Positions 54,410-63,095 of a DNA stretch of 64,000 nt are shown in pieces (the stretch's first letter is position 1; every line of letters begins with the position of its first letter). The notes beneath the pieces were generated by a model. It saw nothing but the letters and a program-made list of their open reading frames with translations, was not told the DNA's origin and ran no database searches. Both the position numbers and the translations under genes were made by a program. The stretch comes from JASFYU01 sp045046905 (GTDB lineage Bacteria > Bacteroidota > Bacteroidia > Flavobacteriales > Flavobacteriaceae): assembly GCA_045046905.1 (NCBI GenBank), contig JASFYU010000041.1, positions 22,640-86,639 on the forward strand, written 5' to 3'.

Positions 54410-54440
54410 CAAATTTAAAGCGTGATCCCAAGGTATTCAA
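54410..54440 (-). promoter_or_regulatory. Promoter of the acyl-CoA carboxylase operon
   Basis: On the minus strand TTG (54440-54438), a 20-nt spacer and TAAATTTG (54417-54410) fit the Bacteroidota promoter consensus, 31 nt before the carrier protein ATG at 54378. The rest of the 275-bp gap to udk holds no gene that I can see. Confidence 0.5.
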
Positions 54441-54629
54441 TTTTATCGTATTCTTAAATACACTTTGTCTTAGCTTACATAGCTACACACCATTTTCTTT
54501 AACAAAACAAATGTATGCTCGGAAAAAGTTATGTTTCATGAATTTTGTCATATTCTGTATTTAAAAATTCGGTTATCGCTAGGCTTTTAAAGAATTCAGG
54601 TCAAAAGAACAGGTTTCATACCAAATACC

Positions 54630-54637
54630 TATTTTTG
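54630..54637 (+). promoter_or_regulatory. -7 box ahead of udk
   Basis: TATTTTTG matches TAnnTTTG and ends 16 nt before the udk ATG. No good TTTG is found at the -33 position, so the call is weak. Confidence 0.35.
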
Positions 54638-54653
54638 CCCTAAAATAAAGCGT

Positions 54654-55262
54654 ATGTTGATTATTGGAATCGCCGGTGGCACTGGGTGCGGAAAAACTAC
54701 GGTAGTCAACCAAATCATCGATGAATTACCTGATAAAGAAGTAGGGGTGATTTCTCAAGACTCTTATTACAAAGATCTTTCGCACCTTGGCCTAAATGAA
54801 CGTAAAAAAACCAATTTCGACCATCCGAATTCCATTGACTTTAAATTACTTGGCCACCATTTAGCCGAATTAAAGTTAGGAAAATCAATCGAACAACCCG
54901 TCTATTCATTTTTAGATTGCAATCGAACTCAGAAGACCGTACTTACAACTTCGAGAAAGATCCTAATCGTAGAAGGTATATTGATATTGGTCGATCCTGA
55001 GATTAGAAATATGTTCGATATCAAAATCTTTGTACATGCAGATTCAGACGAACGTCTAATGAGAAGGCTAAAAAGAGATATAAATGAGCGAGGTTGGACT
55101 TTAAACGACACCTTAAATCAGTATAGAAACACACTGAAACCCATGCATGAACAATTTATAGAACCCACCAAAGCCTATGCCGATATTATAATTCCGAACA
55201 ATAAATACAACACGGTCGCAGTTGATATTGTACGTAGCCTTATCAACGAAAAATTGACATAA
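54654..55262 (+). CDS. udk: Uridine kinase
   Basis: Phosphorylates uridine and cytidine in pyrimidine salvage. The 202 residues have the P-loop GIAGGTGCGKTTVVNQI at 5-21, the substrate motif DSYYKDLSHL near 37, NFDHPNSIDF near 59 and the lid region RRLKRDINERGW near 135, all as in the Udk family. Normal length. The next gene, a DivIC-like protein, follows after 6 bp, so the two are probably cotranscribed. Confidence 0.93.
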   Translation: MLIIGIAGGTGCGKTTVVNQIIDELPDKEVGVISQDSYYKDLSHLGLNERKKTNFDHPNSIDFKLLGHHLAELKLGKSIEQPVYSFLDCNRTQKTVLTTSRKILIVEGILILVDPEIRNMFDIKIFVHADSDERLMRRLKRDINERGWTLNDTLNQYRNTLKPMHEQFIEPTKAYADIIIPNNKYNTVAVDIVRSLINEKLT

Positions 55263-55268
55263 ACTCAC

Positions 55269-55598
55269 ATGGGCATCAAAGACATCAAAAATAAGAAGTG
55301 GTTCAGTATGATTACCAATATGTATATCTTGGTATTGACCTTTTTTGTTATATGGATGGGGATTTTTGATACCAATTCGCTTTTGATCCATCTAGAGCTA
55401 AAGAAGGAAATCAAAAACCTTGAAAAGCAACAGCAGTATTTGCGCAAGGAAATCACAAAAGATAAAATAATTATTGAAAAACTCTCAGACGAAAGGGGGC
55501 TCGAGAAATTTGCAAGAGAGGAATACTACCTAAAAAAAAAGAATGAGGAAATTTACTTGATTGAATATGAGGATAGTCTTAAGAATAATGAAAAGTGA
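55269..55598 (+). CDS. Septum formation initiator family protein (FtsB/DivIC-like)
   Basis: 109 residues: a short cytoplasmic start, one membrane helix (about 17-36, MYILVLTFFVIWMGIFD), then a coiled coil (about 45-75, LKKEIKNLEKQQQYLRKEI) and the closing motif LEKFAREEYYLKKKNEEIYLIEYE, which matches the ARE(Y/F)-x-(M/L)-KK end of FtsB/DivIC. These bitopic proteins form the FtsQLB divisome subcomplex. Placed directly after udk. Confidence 0.88.
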   Translation: MGIKDIKNKKWFSMITNMYILVLTFFVIWMGIFDTNSLLIHLELKKEIKNLEKQQQYLRKEITKDKIIIEKLSDERGLEKFAREEYYLKKKNEEIYLIEYEDSLKNNEK

Positions 55599-55806
55599 TT
55601 GGTCAAGGGTCGGCAAAATACTTTTTCACCTCAAATTCTTAACTTTCACCACCCTAAACTCGGTATAGAACCCATCTAAACCTTACAGCTTCTGTAATTT
55701 TAACTCACTTTAACGCAAGATCCCCAACTTATTCACTTTGTGTTAACAAAATCCTTTCCCTAACATCGTAAATAATCGTATTTTTAGCCCCTAACTTACT
55801 ATGATA

Positions 55807-56580
55807 ATGGGCAAGATTATTGCTATTGCTAATCAAAAGGGGGGAGTGGGTAAAACTACAACCACAGTCAATCTAGCTGCCTCGCTAGGTGTACTAGAAA
55901 AAAAGGTATTGCTTATTGATGCTGATCCGCAGGCCAACGCCACTTCAGGTTTGGGCATTGAAGTAGATAATGTCGAAATAGGCACATACCAGTTATTAGA
56001 ACATACCAAGACGGCTAAGGAAACCATCATTCAGACATCATCCCCGAATGTGGATCTTATACCTGCACATATTGATCTTGTGGCCATAGAGATTGAGTTG
56101 GTAGATAAAGACGAACGGGAGCATATGCTAAAAAAGGCGACAACAGAACTTAAAGATCGGTATGATTATATACTAATTGACTGTGCACCTTCATTAGGCT
56201 TGTTGACCTTAAATGCCCTCACAGCCGCTGATTCGGTAATTATACCGATACAGTGCGAGTATTATGCTTTAGAAGGCTTGGGCAAATTATTGAATACTAT
56301 TAAAAGTATTCAAAAAATTCATAATCCTGATTTGGATATTGAAGGTATGTTGTTGACGATGTATGATTCTAGATTACGACTATCTAATCAGGTGGTTGAA
56401 GAGGTTCGAAAACATTTTGGTGACATGGTCTTTGATACTATAATTCAACGTAATGTTCGTTTGAGTGAAGCACCCAGTTACGGTGAAAGTATTATTAAAT
56501 ATGACGTGAGTAGCAAAGGGGCCGCCAATTATTTGAATATGGCCAATGAAGTTGTCAAGAAAAACAAGGAAAAGGTATAA
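55807..56580 (+). CDS. parA: Chromosome partitioning ATPase ParA
   Basis: 257 residues from ATG 55807 (MGKIIAIANQKGG); a second ATG at 55801 adds two residues. The deviant Walker A motif KGGVGKTTTTVNLAASLG is at 10-27, switch I-like DADPQANATSGLG near 39 and Walker B LIDCAPSLGLL near 122. This is the small chromosomal ParA/Soj type with no N-terminal DNA-binding domain. The stop is directly joined to the parB ATG. Chromosomal parAB genes tend to lie near the replication origin, but no parS-like palindrome was noticed here. Confidence 0.95.
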   Translation: MGKIIAIANQKGGVGKTTTTVNLAASLGVLEKKVLLIDADPQANATSGLGIEVDNVEIGTYQLLEHTKTAKETIIQTSSPNVDLIPAHIDLVAIEIELVDKDEREHMLKKATTELKDRYDYILIDCAPSLGLLTLNALTAADSVIIPIQCEYYALEGLGKLLNTIKSIQKIHNPDLDIEGMLLTMYDSRLRLSNQVVEEVRKHFGDMVFDTIIQRNVRLSEAPSYGESIIKYDVSSKGAANYLNMANEVVKKNKEKV

Positions 56581-57483
56581 ATGGCGAAAGCGATACGAAA
56601 ACAGGCATTGGGTAGAGGATTGTCGGCCCTATTAAAGGATCCTGACAACGACATACAATCGGCATCCGATAAGAATGCGGACAAAGTAGTCGGAAACATT
56701 GTTGAACTCGAAATAGATTCTATTGAGGTGAATCCGTTTCAGCCACGTTCCAATTTTAATGACGAGAACTTACGCGAATTAGCCTCTTCAATCAAAGAGC
56801 TGGGTATCATTCAGCCCATTACCGTCAGAAAAACAGGTTTTAATAAGTTCCAGATTGTTTCTGGAGAAAGAAGACACCGCGCATCGAAGTTGATCGGCCT
56901 GGAAACCATACCTGCCTATATACGCATTGCCAACGACCAAGAATCATTGGAAATGGCACTGGTAGAAAACATACAGCGCCAAGACCTAGACCCTATTGAA
57001 ATAGCGCTTTCTTACCAGCGATTAATAGATGAGATTAAACTTACGCAAGAAAAGCTGAGTAATCGAGTAGGCAAAAAACGATCTACCATTGCTAATTATA
57101 TGCGTTTATTAAAACTGGACCCTATCATTCAGACGGGTATCCGAGACGGGTTTCTGAGCATGGGCCATGGCAGAGCCTTGGTAAACATCGATAAAAAAGA
57201 AGACCAGATAAGACTTTATGAAAAGATAATCGCCGGTAGTTTATCTGTAAGAGATACCGAGCAAGCCGTCAAAGCATATCAGAATGGTACAGGGGCTGTC
57301 AAAGCTTCAAAAAAAACAACCAAAACTCCAGATTTTGTACAGGAGGCTATTGAACAACTTACCGACCGTCTTTCAGTAAAAATTAATGTAAAGGCTTCTG
57401 AAAAGGGCAAGGGAACAATCGCCATACCCTTCTATTCAAAAGAAGAATTTCAGCGAATAAAAAAAATCATCATTGGTGAGTAA
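56581..57483 (+). CDS. parB: Chromosome partitioning CTP-dependent clamp ParB
   Basis: 300 residues. Starts KAIRKQALGRGLSALL, the conserved ParB N-terminus that stimulates ParA. The ParB/Sulfiredoxin-like CTP-binding domain (about 40-130) shows IEVNPFQPRSNF, ELASSIKELGIIQPITVR and IVSGERRHRASKLIG near 98, the GERRxRA CTP/arginine patch. A helix-turn-helix (about 150-200, LSNRVGKKRSTIANYMRLLKL) binds parS, and the C-terminal ~40 residues form the dimerisation part. Overlaps the following gene by 11 bp. Confidence 0.95.
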   Translation: MAKAIRKQALGRGLSALLKDPDNDIQSASDKNADKVVGNIVELEIDSIEVNPFQPRSNFNDENLRELASSIKELGIIQPITVRKTGFNKFQIVSGERRHRASKLIGLETIPAYIRIANDQESLEMALVENIQRQDLDPIEIALSYQRLIDEIKLTQEKLSNRVGKKRSTIANYMRLLKLDPIIQTGIRDGFLSMGHGRALVNIDKKEDQIRLYEKIIAGSLSVRDTEQAVKAYQNGTGAVKASKKTTKTPDFVQEAIEQLTDRLSVKINVKASEKGKGTIAIPFYSKEEFQRIKKIIIGE

Positions 57484-58129
57484 GGGTCGGCTTATACCTC
57501 TTTTTTTCTTTCTTTTTGTCATATTAGCAATGGCGCAAGAGGAAAACACCAATGATAAAGATTTGGATTCCTTACAGACCAGTCTAAAAGAAGATGGCAT
57601 TGTAATTCAAGATTCTTTATTTAAAAAAAGAAAACCTATCAACCCCTTGGCTCCAAGTAAAGCGGCTTTCCTTTCGGCCGTACTGCCTGGTCTTGGGCAA
57701 ATCTACAACAGGCGTTATTGGAAAGTACCCATCGTATATGCCGTTATCGGAACTGGAATCTACTCTTATGTTTACAATGATGATTTGTACGACCGCTTTA
57801 GAGCAGCTTTCAAAAGAAGGCAGGCAGGCTTTAAAGATGATGAATTTTGGGATTTAAGAACACCAGATGACGGTATGTTTCCTGCAACACCCGATTTAGA
57901 TCAGGAGGATCTTGAAAACCAGCAAGATCGCTTTCAACGCGATAGAGATTTGGCCCTGCTGGTAACCATAGCCATGTACGCATTGAATATTGTCGATGCC
58001 AATGTGGACGCTCACTTAAAGCAATTTAATGTGGATGAAGATTTAAGTTTTGACATACGACCCTATTTAGATGTCAATCCCATTACCAATACTCCTAATT
58101 ATGGGGTCGCGTTTATCATTAAGTTTTAA
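57473..58129 (+). CDS. DUF5683 domain-containing membrane protein
   Basis: 218 residues starting at TTG 57473 (or GTG 57476), overlapping parB by 11 bp. A signal peptide or first helix (LIPLFFFLFVILAMAQ) is followed by the DUF5683 domain: NPLAPSKAAFLSAVLPGLGQIYNRRYWKVPIVY near residue 57, which is the SALLPGLGQ-type signature of membrane proteins of this group, and DLALLVTIAMYALNIVDANVDAHLKQF near 158. Commonly encoded between parB and dapB in flavobacteria as I recall. Function unknown; possibly envelope-related by context with lepB. Confidence 0.85.
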   Translation: MVSKGRLIPLFFFLFVILAMAQEENTNDKDLDSLQTSLKEDGIVIQDSLFKKRKPINPLAPSKAAFLSAVLPGLGQIYNRRYWKVPIVYAVIGTGIYSYVYNDDLYDRFRAAFKRRQAGFKDDEFWDLRTPDDGMFPATPDLDQEDLENQQDRFQRDRDLALLVTIAMYALNIVDANVDAHLKQFNVDEDLSFDIRPYLDVNPITNTPNYGVAFIIKF

Positions 58130-58284
58130 GGTTTGAGACTAAGGAATGGCGAAGTGAAAATAGAAAAGAGATAATTTAAGTAGTATGCGAAGAAATCACC
58201 AATACGACACAGGCATATAAGCCCGAATTTTGATTTTTTTATCAAAAAACATTACATTAAAAATTAACCAATAACTTTTACATT

Positions 58285-58986
58285 TTGAAAATAGGATTGT
58301 TCGGATACGGAAAAATGGGAAAAATGATCGAACGGATCGCCCAAGGAAGAAATCATGAAATTATAGCCAAAATAGACATAGACACTACTAAAATCGACTT
58401 TTCTGAGATTGATGTTGCCATAGATTTTAGTATGCCCAATGCCGCTTTCGGAAATATTACCGCCTGTTTCGATCATGGAGTACCCGTAATATCAGGCACT
58501 ACAGGATGGTTAAAAGATTTTGATAAAGCCGTCGCCCTATGTAAGCAAAAGAAAGGAGCCTTTATATATGCCTCGAATTTTAGTCTGGGCGTGAACGTTT
58601 TTTTCGAATTAAACGCATATTTAGCTCAAATGATGAAGAATTTGGACCAGTACAAGGTATCTATAGAAGAAATACATCATACACAAAAATTGGATGCTCC
58701 CAGCGGAACTGCGATTACTTTGGCCGAAGAAATTATTAAAGACACCAGCTATCAAGTCTGGAAACTTGAGGATGCCAAGGAAAACGAAATTTCGATTACA
58801 TCAAAGCGAATAGATGCCGTACCCGGAACCCACACGGTAACCTATCAAAGTCTGATAGACAGTATCGAAATAAACCACACGGCACATAATCGCGAAGGGT
58901 TTGCACTTGGTGCGGTGATAGCAGCCGAGTGGATTGTTGACAAAACAGGGATCTTTTCGATGAAAGATGTGTTAAACCTTAATTAA
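58285..58986 (+). CDS. dapB: 4-hydroxy-tetrahydrodipicolinate reductase DapB
   Basis: Reduces HTPA to tetrahydrodipicolinate in the lysine/meso-DAP pathway. 233 residues beginning at TTG 58285; later ATGs would remove the dinucleotide-binding GLFGYGKMGKMIE. Other motifs are ISGTTGWL near residue 72, YASNFSLGVNVFFELN near 95 and the catalytic EIHHTQKLDAPSGTAITLAEEI near 130, with H-H and K of the family. Slightly shorter than proteobacterial DapB (about 270), normal for Bacteroidota. Followed by a family C repeat. Confidence 0.94.
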   Translation: MKIGLFGYGKMGKMIERIAQGRNHEIIAKIDIDTTKIDFSEIDVAIDFSMPNAAFGNITACFDHGVPVISGTTGWLKDFDKAVALCKQKKGAFIYASNFSLGVNVFFELNAYLAQMMKNLDQYKVSIEEIHHTQKLDAPSGTAITLAEEIIKDTSYQVWKLEDAKENEISITSKRIDAVPGTHTVTYQSLIDSIEINHTAHNREGFALGAVIAAEWIVDKTGIFSMKDVLNLN

Positions 58987-59013
58987 CAAATACAATGTTT
59001 TGAAAGTAAACTA

Positions 59014-59171
59014 GCGGGGCAAGCCTGCCTTTGTCATCAGGCAGGCCTGTCTGCGGCTGGCAAGCTCACGAGGTGTTAAAAGGAACAAACTTTAACATAT
59101 CAATGCAAGTAGGCAAGCATCGGGAGGTACCTGCCAGCATAGGCAGGTTAAACCCACTGACGGGAATAAAA
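59014..59171. repeat. Dispersed palindromic repeat (family C), copy 2
   Basis: Homologous to 11635-11755 along its length, with extra bases in the right half that restore a second palindrome (ACCTGCCAGCATAGGCAGGT). Left landmarks are GGGGCAAG, GCCTGCC, TCAGGCAGGCC; right landmarks are AGGCAGGTTAAACCCACT and GGGAATAAAA. It lies in the dapB-lepB gap, 70 bp upstream of the lepB ATG. No reading frame is evident. Confidence 0.65.
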
Positions 59172-59244
59172 GCACTTAATTGCGCAGTTTTTATATTTTT
59201 AAAAAAAATAAAACCGAATAACTCGAACCTATTAACAAACAACA

Positions 59245-60948
59245 ATGGACGCAACACAATGGATTATTTTTATTTTGATCGTACAGGTCATCCATTTTTT
59301 AGGAACATGGAAATTATATATAAAGGCAGGTCGAAAAGCATGGGAAGCAGCTATACCAATATATAATGCCATTGTGCTGATGCAGATTATCAACCGTCCG
59401 AAATGGTGGGTTATTCTTCTTTTCATTCCAATAATCAATTTATTGATGTTTCCGGTACTATGGGTAGAGACCATTCGCAGCTTCGGCAAGAACGGCCGTT
59501 TAGACACTTGGTTGGCAATCCTCACCCTGGGCCTCTATATTTACTATGTAAACTATGCCTTGGACCTCAAGTATATCGAGGATCGTGATTTGAACCCTAG
59601 AACTGCAACGGGAGAATGGGTAAGTTCTATCGTATTCGCCATTGTAGCCGCGACCTTGGTTCACACCTACTTTATTCAACCCTACGTAATTCCTACCGGT
59701 TCATTAGAACGTACCTTACGCATTGGTGATCTCCTTTTTGTGAGTAAATTTCATTATGGTGCCAGAACCCCTATGACTGCCATTGCCGCTCCAATGGTAC
59801 ATGACACCCTTCCCATTTTGGGCTCTCGTTCCTATTTGAACAAACCCCAAATTCCGTATTTCAGGTTACCGGGCTTTAAAAATATCAAACGTAATGAAAT
59901 TGTCGTCTTCAGCTGGCCGGCCGATACGGTATACCAATTTCATAAGCGTGAAAAAGGAGTAAAAAAACCTATCGACAAGAAATCTAATTACGTAAAACGT
60001 TGTGTTGGCCTTCCTGGCGATTCCTTGTCAGTCATCGATGGTTTTGTATACATCAATGGCAAACAAACCAAGCTGCCTGATCGCGCCAAGCCCATGTACG
60101 ATTATATGGTATATGCCAATAAAGGGGTTTCATCGAAGGTATTACAAAAACTAGGCATTGATGATTTTAGGCGAAAATACATTTCACCACCAATCAACCA
60201 ACAACAGGCTGATGCCTTGAAAGACTATTTGTTAGGATATAAAAGAAGACCTGACGGGCAATTAGAACTCTTCACAGAGCATAAGGGGATTCCTATCAAT
60301 GTAATTCGAAAAGCAGGCTTATCACTTAAAGAAGAAACCGGAAGGGAACGCCAAGCTACGTTGACCAGTCAAATGGCTACGCAATTAAGAAATGAGGTCT
60401 CTATTGATTCGGTGGTGAAAATTATAGACCCCGTGGGCAACTATGAGCCCAATACCTTTCCTCAGCATTCGAGTTATTCCTGGACCTTTGATAATTTCGG
60501 TGCTATATATATTCCAGAGGCGGGCAAAACCGTGCCCTTGAATTTAGAAGTTCTTCCTGTATATAAGAAAATCATCAAGGACTACGAAAAGAATACACTA
60601 AGTGTTTCAGGCAATCAAATCAGTATCAACGGAGAAGTCACCGATTCCTATACCTTTAAACAGAGTTATTATTGGATGATGGGCGACAACCGCGACCATT
60701 CTGAAGATAGTCGTGCATGGGGCTATGTACCCGAAAACCATATTGTAGGTACCCCTATATTCATTTGGCTTAGTTTTGACAACTTTAATGACCGAATCTG
60801 GAACTGGAGACCCCGTTGGAACCGTATATTCACTACCGTTCATGGTAGCGGAGAACCCGTTTCCTACTTTAAGTACTTTTTGATGGTACTATCGGCGTAT
60901 TTTATCGGTGACTATTTATGGAGGAAAAAGAAAGAAAAAGAGAATTGA
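59245..60948 (+). CDS. lepB: Signal peptidase I with N-terminal DUF5684 region
   Basis: Removes signal peptides from exported proteins at the inner membrane. 567 residues. Residues about 1-110 are a hydrophobic DUF5684-like region (AGRKAWEAAIPIYNAIVLMQI). The S26 peptidase domain follows: a helix, then IPTGSLERTLRIGDLLFVSK near 150 with the catalytic Ser (TGS in place of the classic SGS), and YVKRCVGLPGDSLSVIDG near 250 with the catalytic Lys. A long insert is present before the final MMGDNRDHSEDSRAWGYVPENHIVG near 477. A last helix (YFLMVLSAYFIGDYLW) anchors the C-terminus. The size is typical for flavobacterial SPase I. Confidence 0.93.
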   Translation: MDATQWIIFILIVQVIHFLGTWKLYIKAGRKAWEAAIPIYNAIVLMQIINRPKWWVILLFIPIINLLMFPVLWVETIRSFGKNGRLDTWLAILTLGLYIYYVNYALDLKYIEDRDLNPRTATGEWVSSIVFAIVAATLVHTYFIQPYVIPTGSLERTLRIGDLLFVSKFHYGARTPMTAIAAPMVHDTLPILGSRSYLNKPQIPYFRLPGFKNIKRNEIVVFSWPADTVYQFHKREKGVKKPIDKKSNYVKRCVGLPGDSLSVIDGFVYINGKQTKLPDRAKPMYDYMVYANKGVSSKVLQKLGIDDFRRKYISPPINQQQADALKDYLLGYKRRPDGQLELFTEHKGIPINVIRKAGLSLKEETGRERQATLTSQMATQLRNEVSIDSVVKIIDPVGNYEPNTFPQHSSYSWTFDNFGAIYIPEAGKTVPLNLEVLPVYKKIIKDYEKNTLSVSGNQISINGEVTDSYTFKQSYYWMMGDNRDHSEDSRAWGYVPENHIVGTPIFIWLSFDNFNDRIWNWRPRWNRIFTTVHGSGEPVSYFKYFLMVLSAYFIGDYLWRKKKEKEN

Positions 60949-61140
60949 CCCCTATCGGATAGCTTTGTCACAAGCATGTCCATTTGCGGGGGTCATTGGA
61001 ACCTTATAGCTGTCTGTTTGAACAAATCATGACTATCAGCAGACAGCTCAAACGCTCTTACCAAAATAAATAGAACTCGATTCGAAAGTACCGTATCGCT
61101 AACTAAGCAACTCAATGAACCAAAGAACAACCAGCCTAAA

Positions 61141-61773
61141 GTGAAAACCCTACTACACCCTACTTATTTTCCGAACATAGCGACTTTTGCTGTGATTATG
61201 CAAAATGATGTCTGCTGGGAAATTCAGGATAATTATCAAAAACAAACCTATCGCAACCGAAACTATATCTGTACCGATATCGGAAAACATCTACTTTCTA
61301 TTCCTATACAACATATAGGGTCAAGTCAAGGACATCAAAAATATAAAGACGTAAAACTAGAAAATAGCTATAAATGGCAACGGCAACATTGGCGCACCCT
61401 ACAAACTGCTTATAGATCTTCGCCATTTTTTGAATTTTATGAAGATGCTATTTCAGTACTATACCTTAAAGAATATTCCTTTTTACTGGATTTTAACCTA
61501 AAAACAATAGAGACCATATGCGATTGTCTACAACTGAAAATGCCAACTGATAAGACAATCAAATACGAGCCGAAACTTAGTCAAATGAACGATGGGCGTT
61601 TTTTGGCCAGTACAAAAAAAGAAATTTCGCTTCATCAAAAAAAATATGTTCAAGTATTTGATGACCGCCATAGATTTGTAGAGAATACCAGTATACTCGA
61701 TTTATTGTTTAATGAAGGAACCAACGTACCCACGTATTTACAACAACATAACTTGAGCTTTTTAGATGCTTAG
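61141..61773 (+). CDS. WbqC family protein
   Basis: 210 residues from GTG 61141; the nearest upstream ATG (61115) hits a stop. Matches WbqC-like proteins by LLHPTYFPNIATFAVIMQND at the start, YRNRNYICTDIGKHLLSIPI near 36, KYKDVKLENSYKWQRQHWRTLQTAYRSSPFFEFYED near 67, and YVQVFDDRHRFVENTSILDLLFNEG near 167. WbqC proteins occur in surface polysaccharide loci, but their activity is not firmly known. Overlaps the next gene by 8 bp. Confidence 0.88.
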   Translation: MKTLLHPTYFPNIATFAVIMQNDVCWEIQDNYQKQTYRNRNYICTDIGKHLLSIPIQHIGSSQGHQKYKDVKLENSYKWQRQHWRTLQTAYRSSPFFEFYEDAISVLYLKEYSFLLDFNLKTIETICDCLQLKMPTDKTIKYEPKLSQMNDGRFLASTKKEISLHQKKYVQVFDDRHRFVENTSILDLLFNEGTNVPTYLQQHNLSFLDA

Positions 61774-62089
61774 ATTCTTACTCCATTATGGCATTCATTT
61801 TTTTATCCCTATTGCCATTGGCCTTCTGTTTTTCAAGGAAACCAGAATTAGAGTCATCTTAATCTTATGGGCAGGAATACTAATCGATGTAGATCATTTT
61901 CTTGCCAATCCTATTTTTGACCCCGACCGTTGTAGTATCAATTTTCACCTGTTACACCGCTATTGGGCCATTGCAGTTTATATCGCTCTTCTATTTTTCA
62001 AAAAAACAAGAATTTTCGGAATCGCATTGGTACTACATATCATTGCCGATTTGGTAGATTGCTGGCTATTGGCCTTTCAATCGAAATGA
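61766..62089 (+). CDS. DUF6122 small membrane protein
   Basis: 107 residues with three or four hydrophobic segments and several conserved-looking His and Asp residues: LLHYGIHFFIPIAIGLLFF, AGILIDVDHFLANPIFDPDRCSINFHLLH and LVLHIIADLVDCWL. This D-x-D-H, D-P-x-R-C, H-x-x-A-D pattern fits DUF6122, a flavobacterial family possibly related to membrane-bound metal-dependent hydrolases. Start overlaps wbqC by 8 bp and its end overlaps the convergent EEP gene by 24 bp. Function unknown. Confidence 0.8.
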   Translation: MLRFLLHYGIHFFIPIAIGLLFFKETRIRVILILWAGILIDVDHFLANPIFDPDRCSINFHLLHRYWAIAVYIALLFFKKTRIFGIALVLHIIADLVDCWLLAFQSK

Positions 62090-63091
62090 CGCCATTATGG
62101 GTTCATGATCAGACAAGCGTACTTTAAAATTCTTATGCGTTATTATTTCCATGGATTCATCCATCAAAATAAAATCAATTCGAAAGGGCAAAAACCTGAA
62201 ATTATAGGTATTTCCCATACCTGAACCCCTTTCTTGAAAAGAATCGCCCATACTCCCTTTTATCGTATTGTAAACACTTGAAAACTGAGTATTGTTGAAA
62301 TCACCACAAATTATAGTTTTGTATGAATTCGCGTGTTTATGACGTTCTATCAACAAGGCCTGCTCCTGTTGCTTTTTAAAAGATTCATTTAGTCTACCCA
62401 ACAATCGTTTTGGTTCTTCTCTTTTAATAGCCCCCAGCCGAAATTTAAATGACTCCAAATGAATATTATATACCCTTATAGTATCACTATGTATAACTAT
62501 ATCAGCAAAAATCGCGTTGTTAAGTGTTTCCGGAAATTTCAACGACCCCTGATTTACAATTGGATATTTTGATAAAATCGCTTGAACCACTCTTTTCTCC
62601 TTAGGGCGAGAATAATTCACAAAGGTGTATGGGTATTGAGAATACTTCTTTAAATCGCTACTTTTAAATTCCTGAAAGGATACGATATCACTGTTTTGCC
62701 TAGTGACAAAATCAACAATTTGAGTGCCAATTTCAGGATTCTTACTCCAATGAAGTCCCCGCGAACCAAGAGAATTGAAGGTTAGAATGCTAATATCATC
62801 TTTCTCATTGACAGTATCAGGATTGAAAAATTCAATAAAACTACCGTGTATCATATACCCTATCAAAAGCACAAAAAGTGATAAAAGCAGCTGTCTTCTT
62901 TTCCTCAACAACCAGTACAATACGAAGAGAATATTGACGAATACTAAATACTGTATAATTAGACTAAAAAAGGTAAGGAAAGAGAAAAATTCTAATGTTA
63001 TAAACGCCGACGAACATGCCAACAACAATAGAAATGCACATAATACATTTAAAATATAAACCAGCCTATTAAAAAAATTAAGTCTACCCAC
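62066..63091 (-). CDS. Membrane-anchored endonuclease/exonuclease/phosphatase family protein
   Basis: 341 residues. Three N-terminal membrane helices (about 10-95) are followed by an EEP hydrolase domain with ISILTFNSLGSRGLHW near residue 102, DIVSFQEFKSSDLKKY near 136 (catalytic Glu), TIICGDFNNTQFS near 263 (Asp/Asn pair) and LSDHEPIMASFRL at the end (His). The family includes DNases, sphingomyelinases and inositol phosphatases; with membrane helices and outward domain a phospho-lipid or extracellular DNA substrate is possible. It follows the rhomboid gene by 4 bp and is likely cotranscribed. Confidence 0.87.
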   Translation of the reverse strand: MGRLNFFNRLVYILNVLCAFLLLLACSSAFITLEFFSFLTFFSLIIQYLVFVNILFVLYWLLRKRRQLLLSLFVLLIGYMIHGSFIEFFNPDTVNEKDDISILTFNSLGSRGLHWSKNPEIGTQIVDFVTRQNSDIVSFQEFKSSDLKKYSQYPYTFVNYSRPKEKRVVQAILSKYPIVNQGSLKFPETLNNAIFADIVIHSDTIRVYNIHLESFKFRLGAIKREEPKRLLGRLNESFKKQQEQALLIERHKHANSYKTIICGDFNNTQFSSVYNTIKGSMGDSFQERGSGMGNTYNFRFLPFRIDFILMDESMEIITHKNFKVRLSDHEPIMASFRLKGQ

Positions 63092-63095
63092 CTAT

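Noticed and set aside
54400..57500. parS-like centromere palindrome near parAB
   Set aside because: Reading the gaps and genes here for a 16-bp TGTTTCACGTGAAACA-like palindrome gave no convincing match.
57818..57838. GGCAGGCAGGC sequence inside the DUF5683 gene as a possible family C repeat
   Set aside because: Only a short match, in frame, encoding an RRQAGFKDDEF stretch that looks native to the family.
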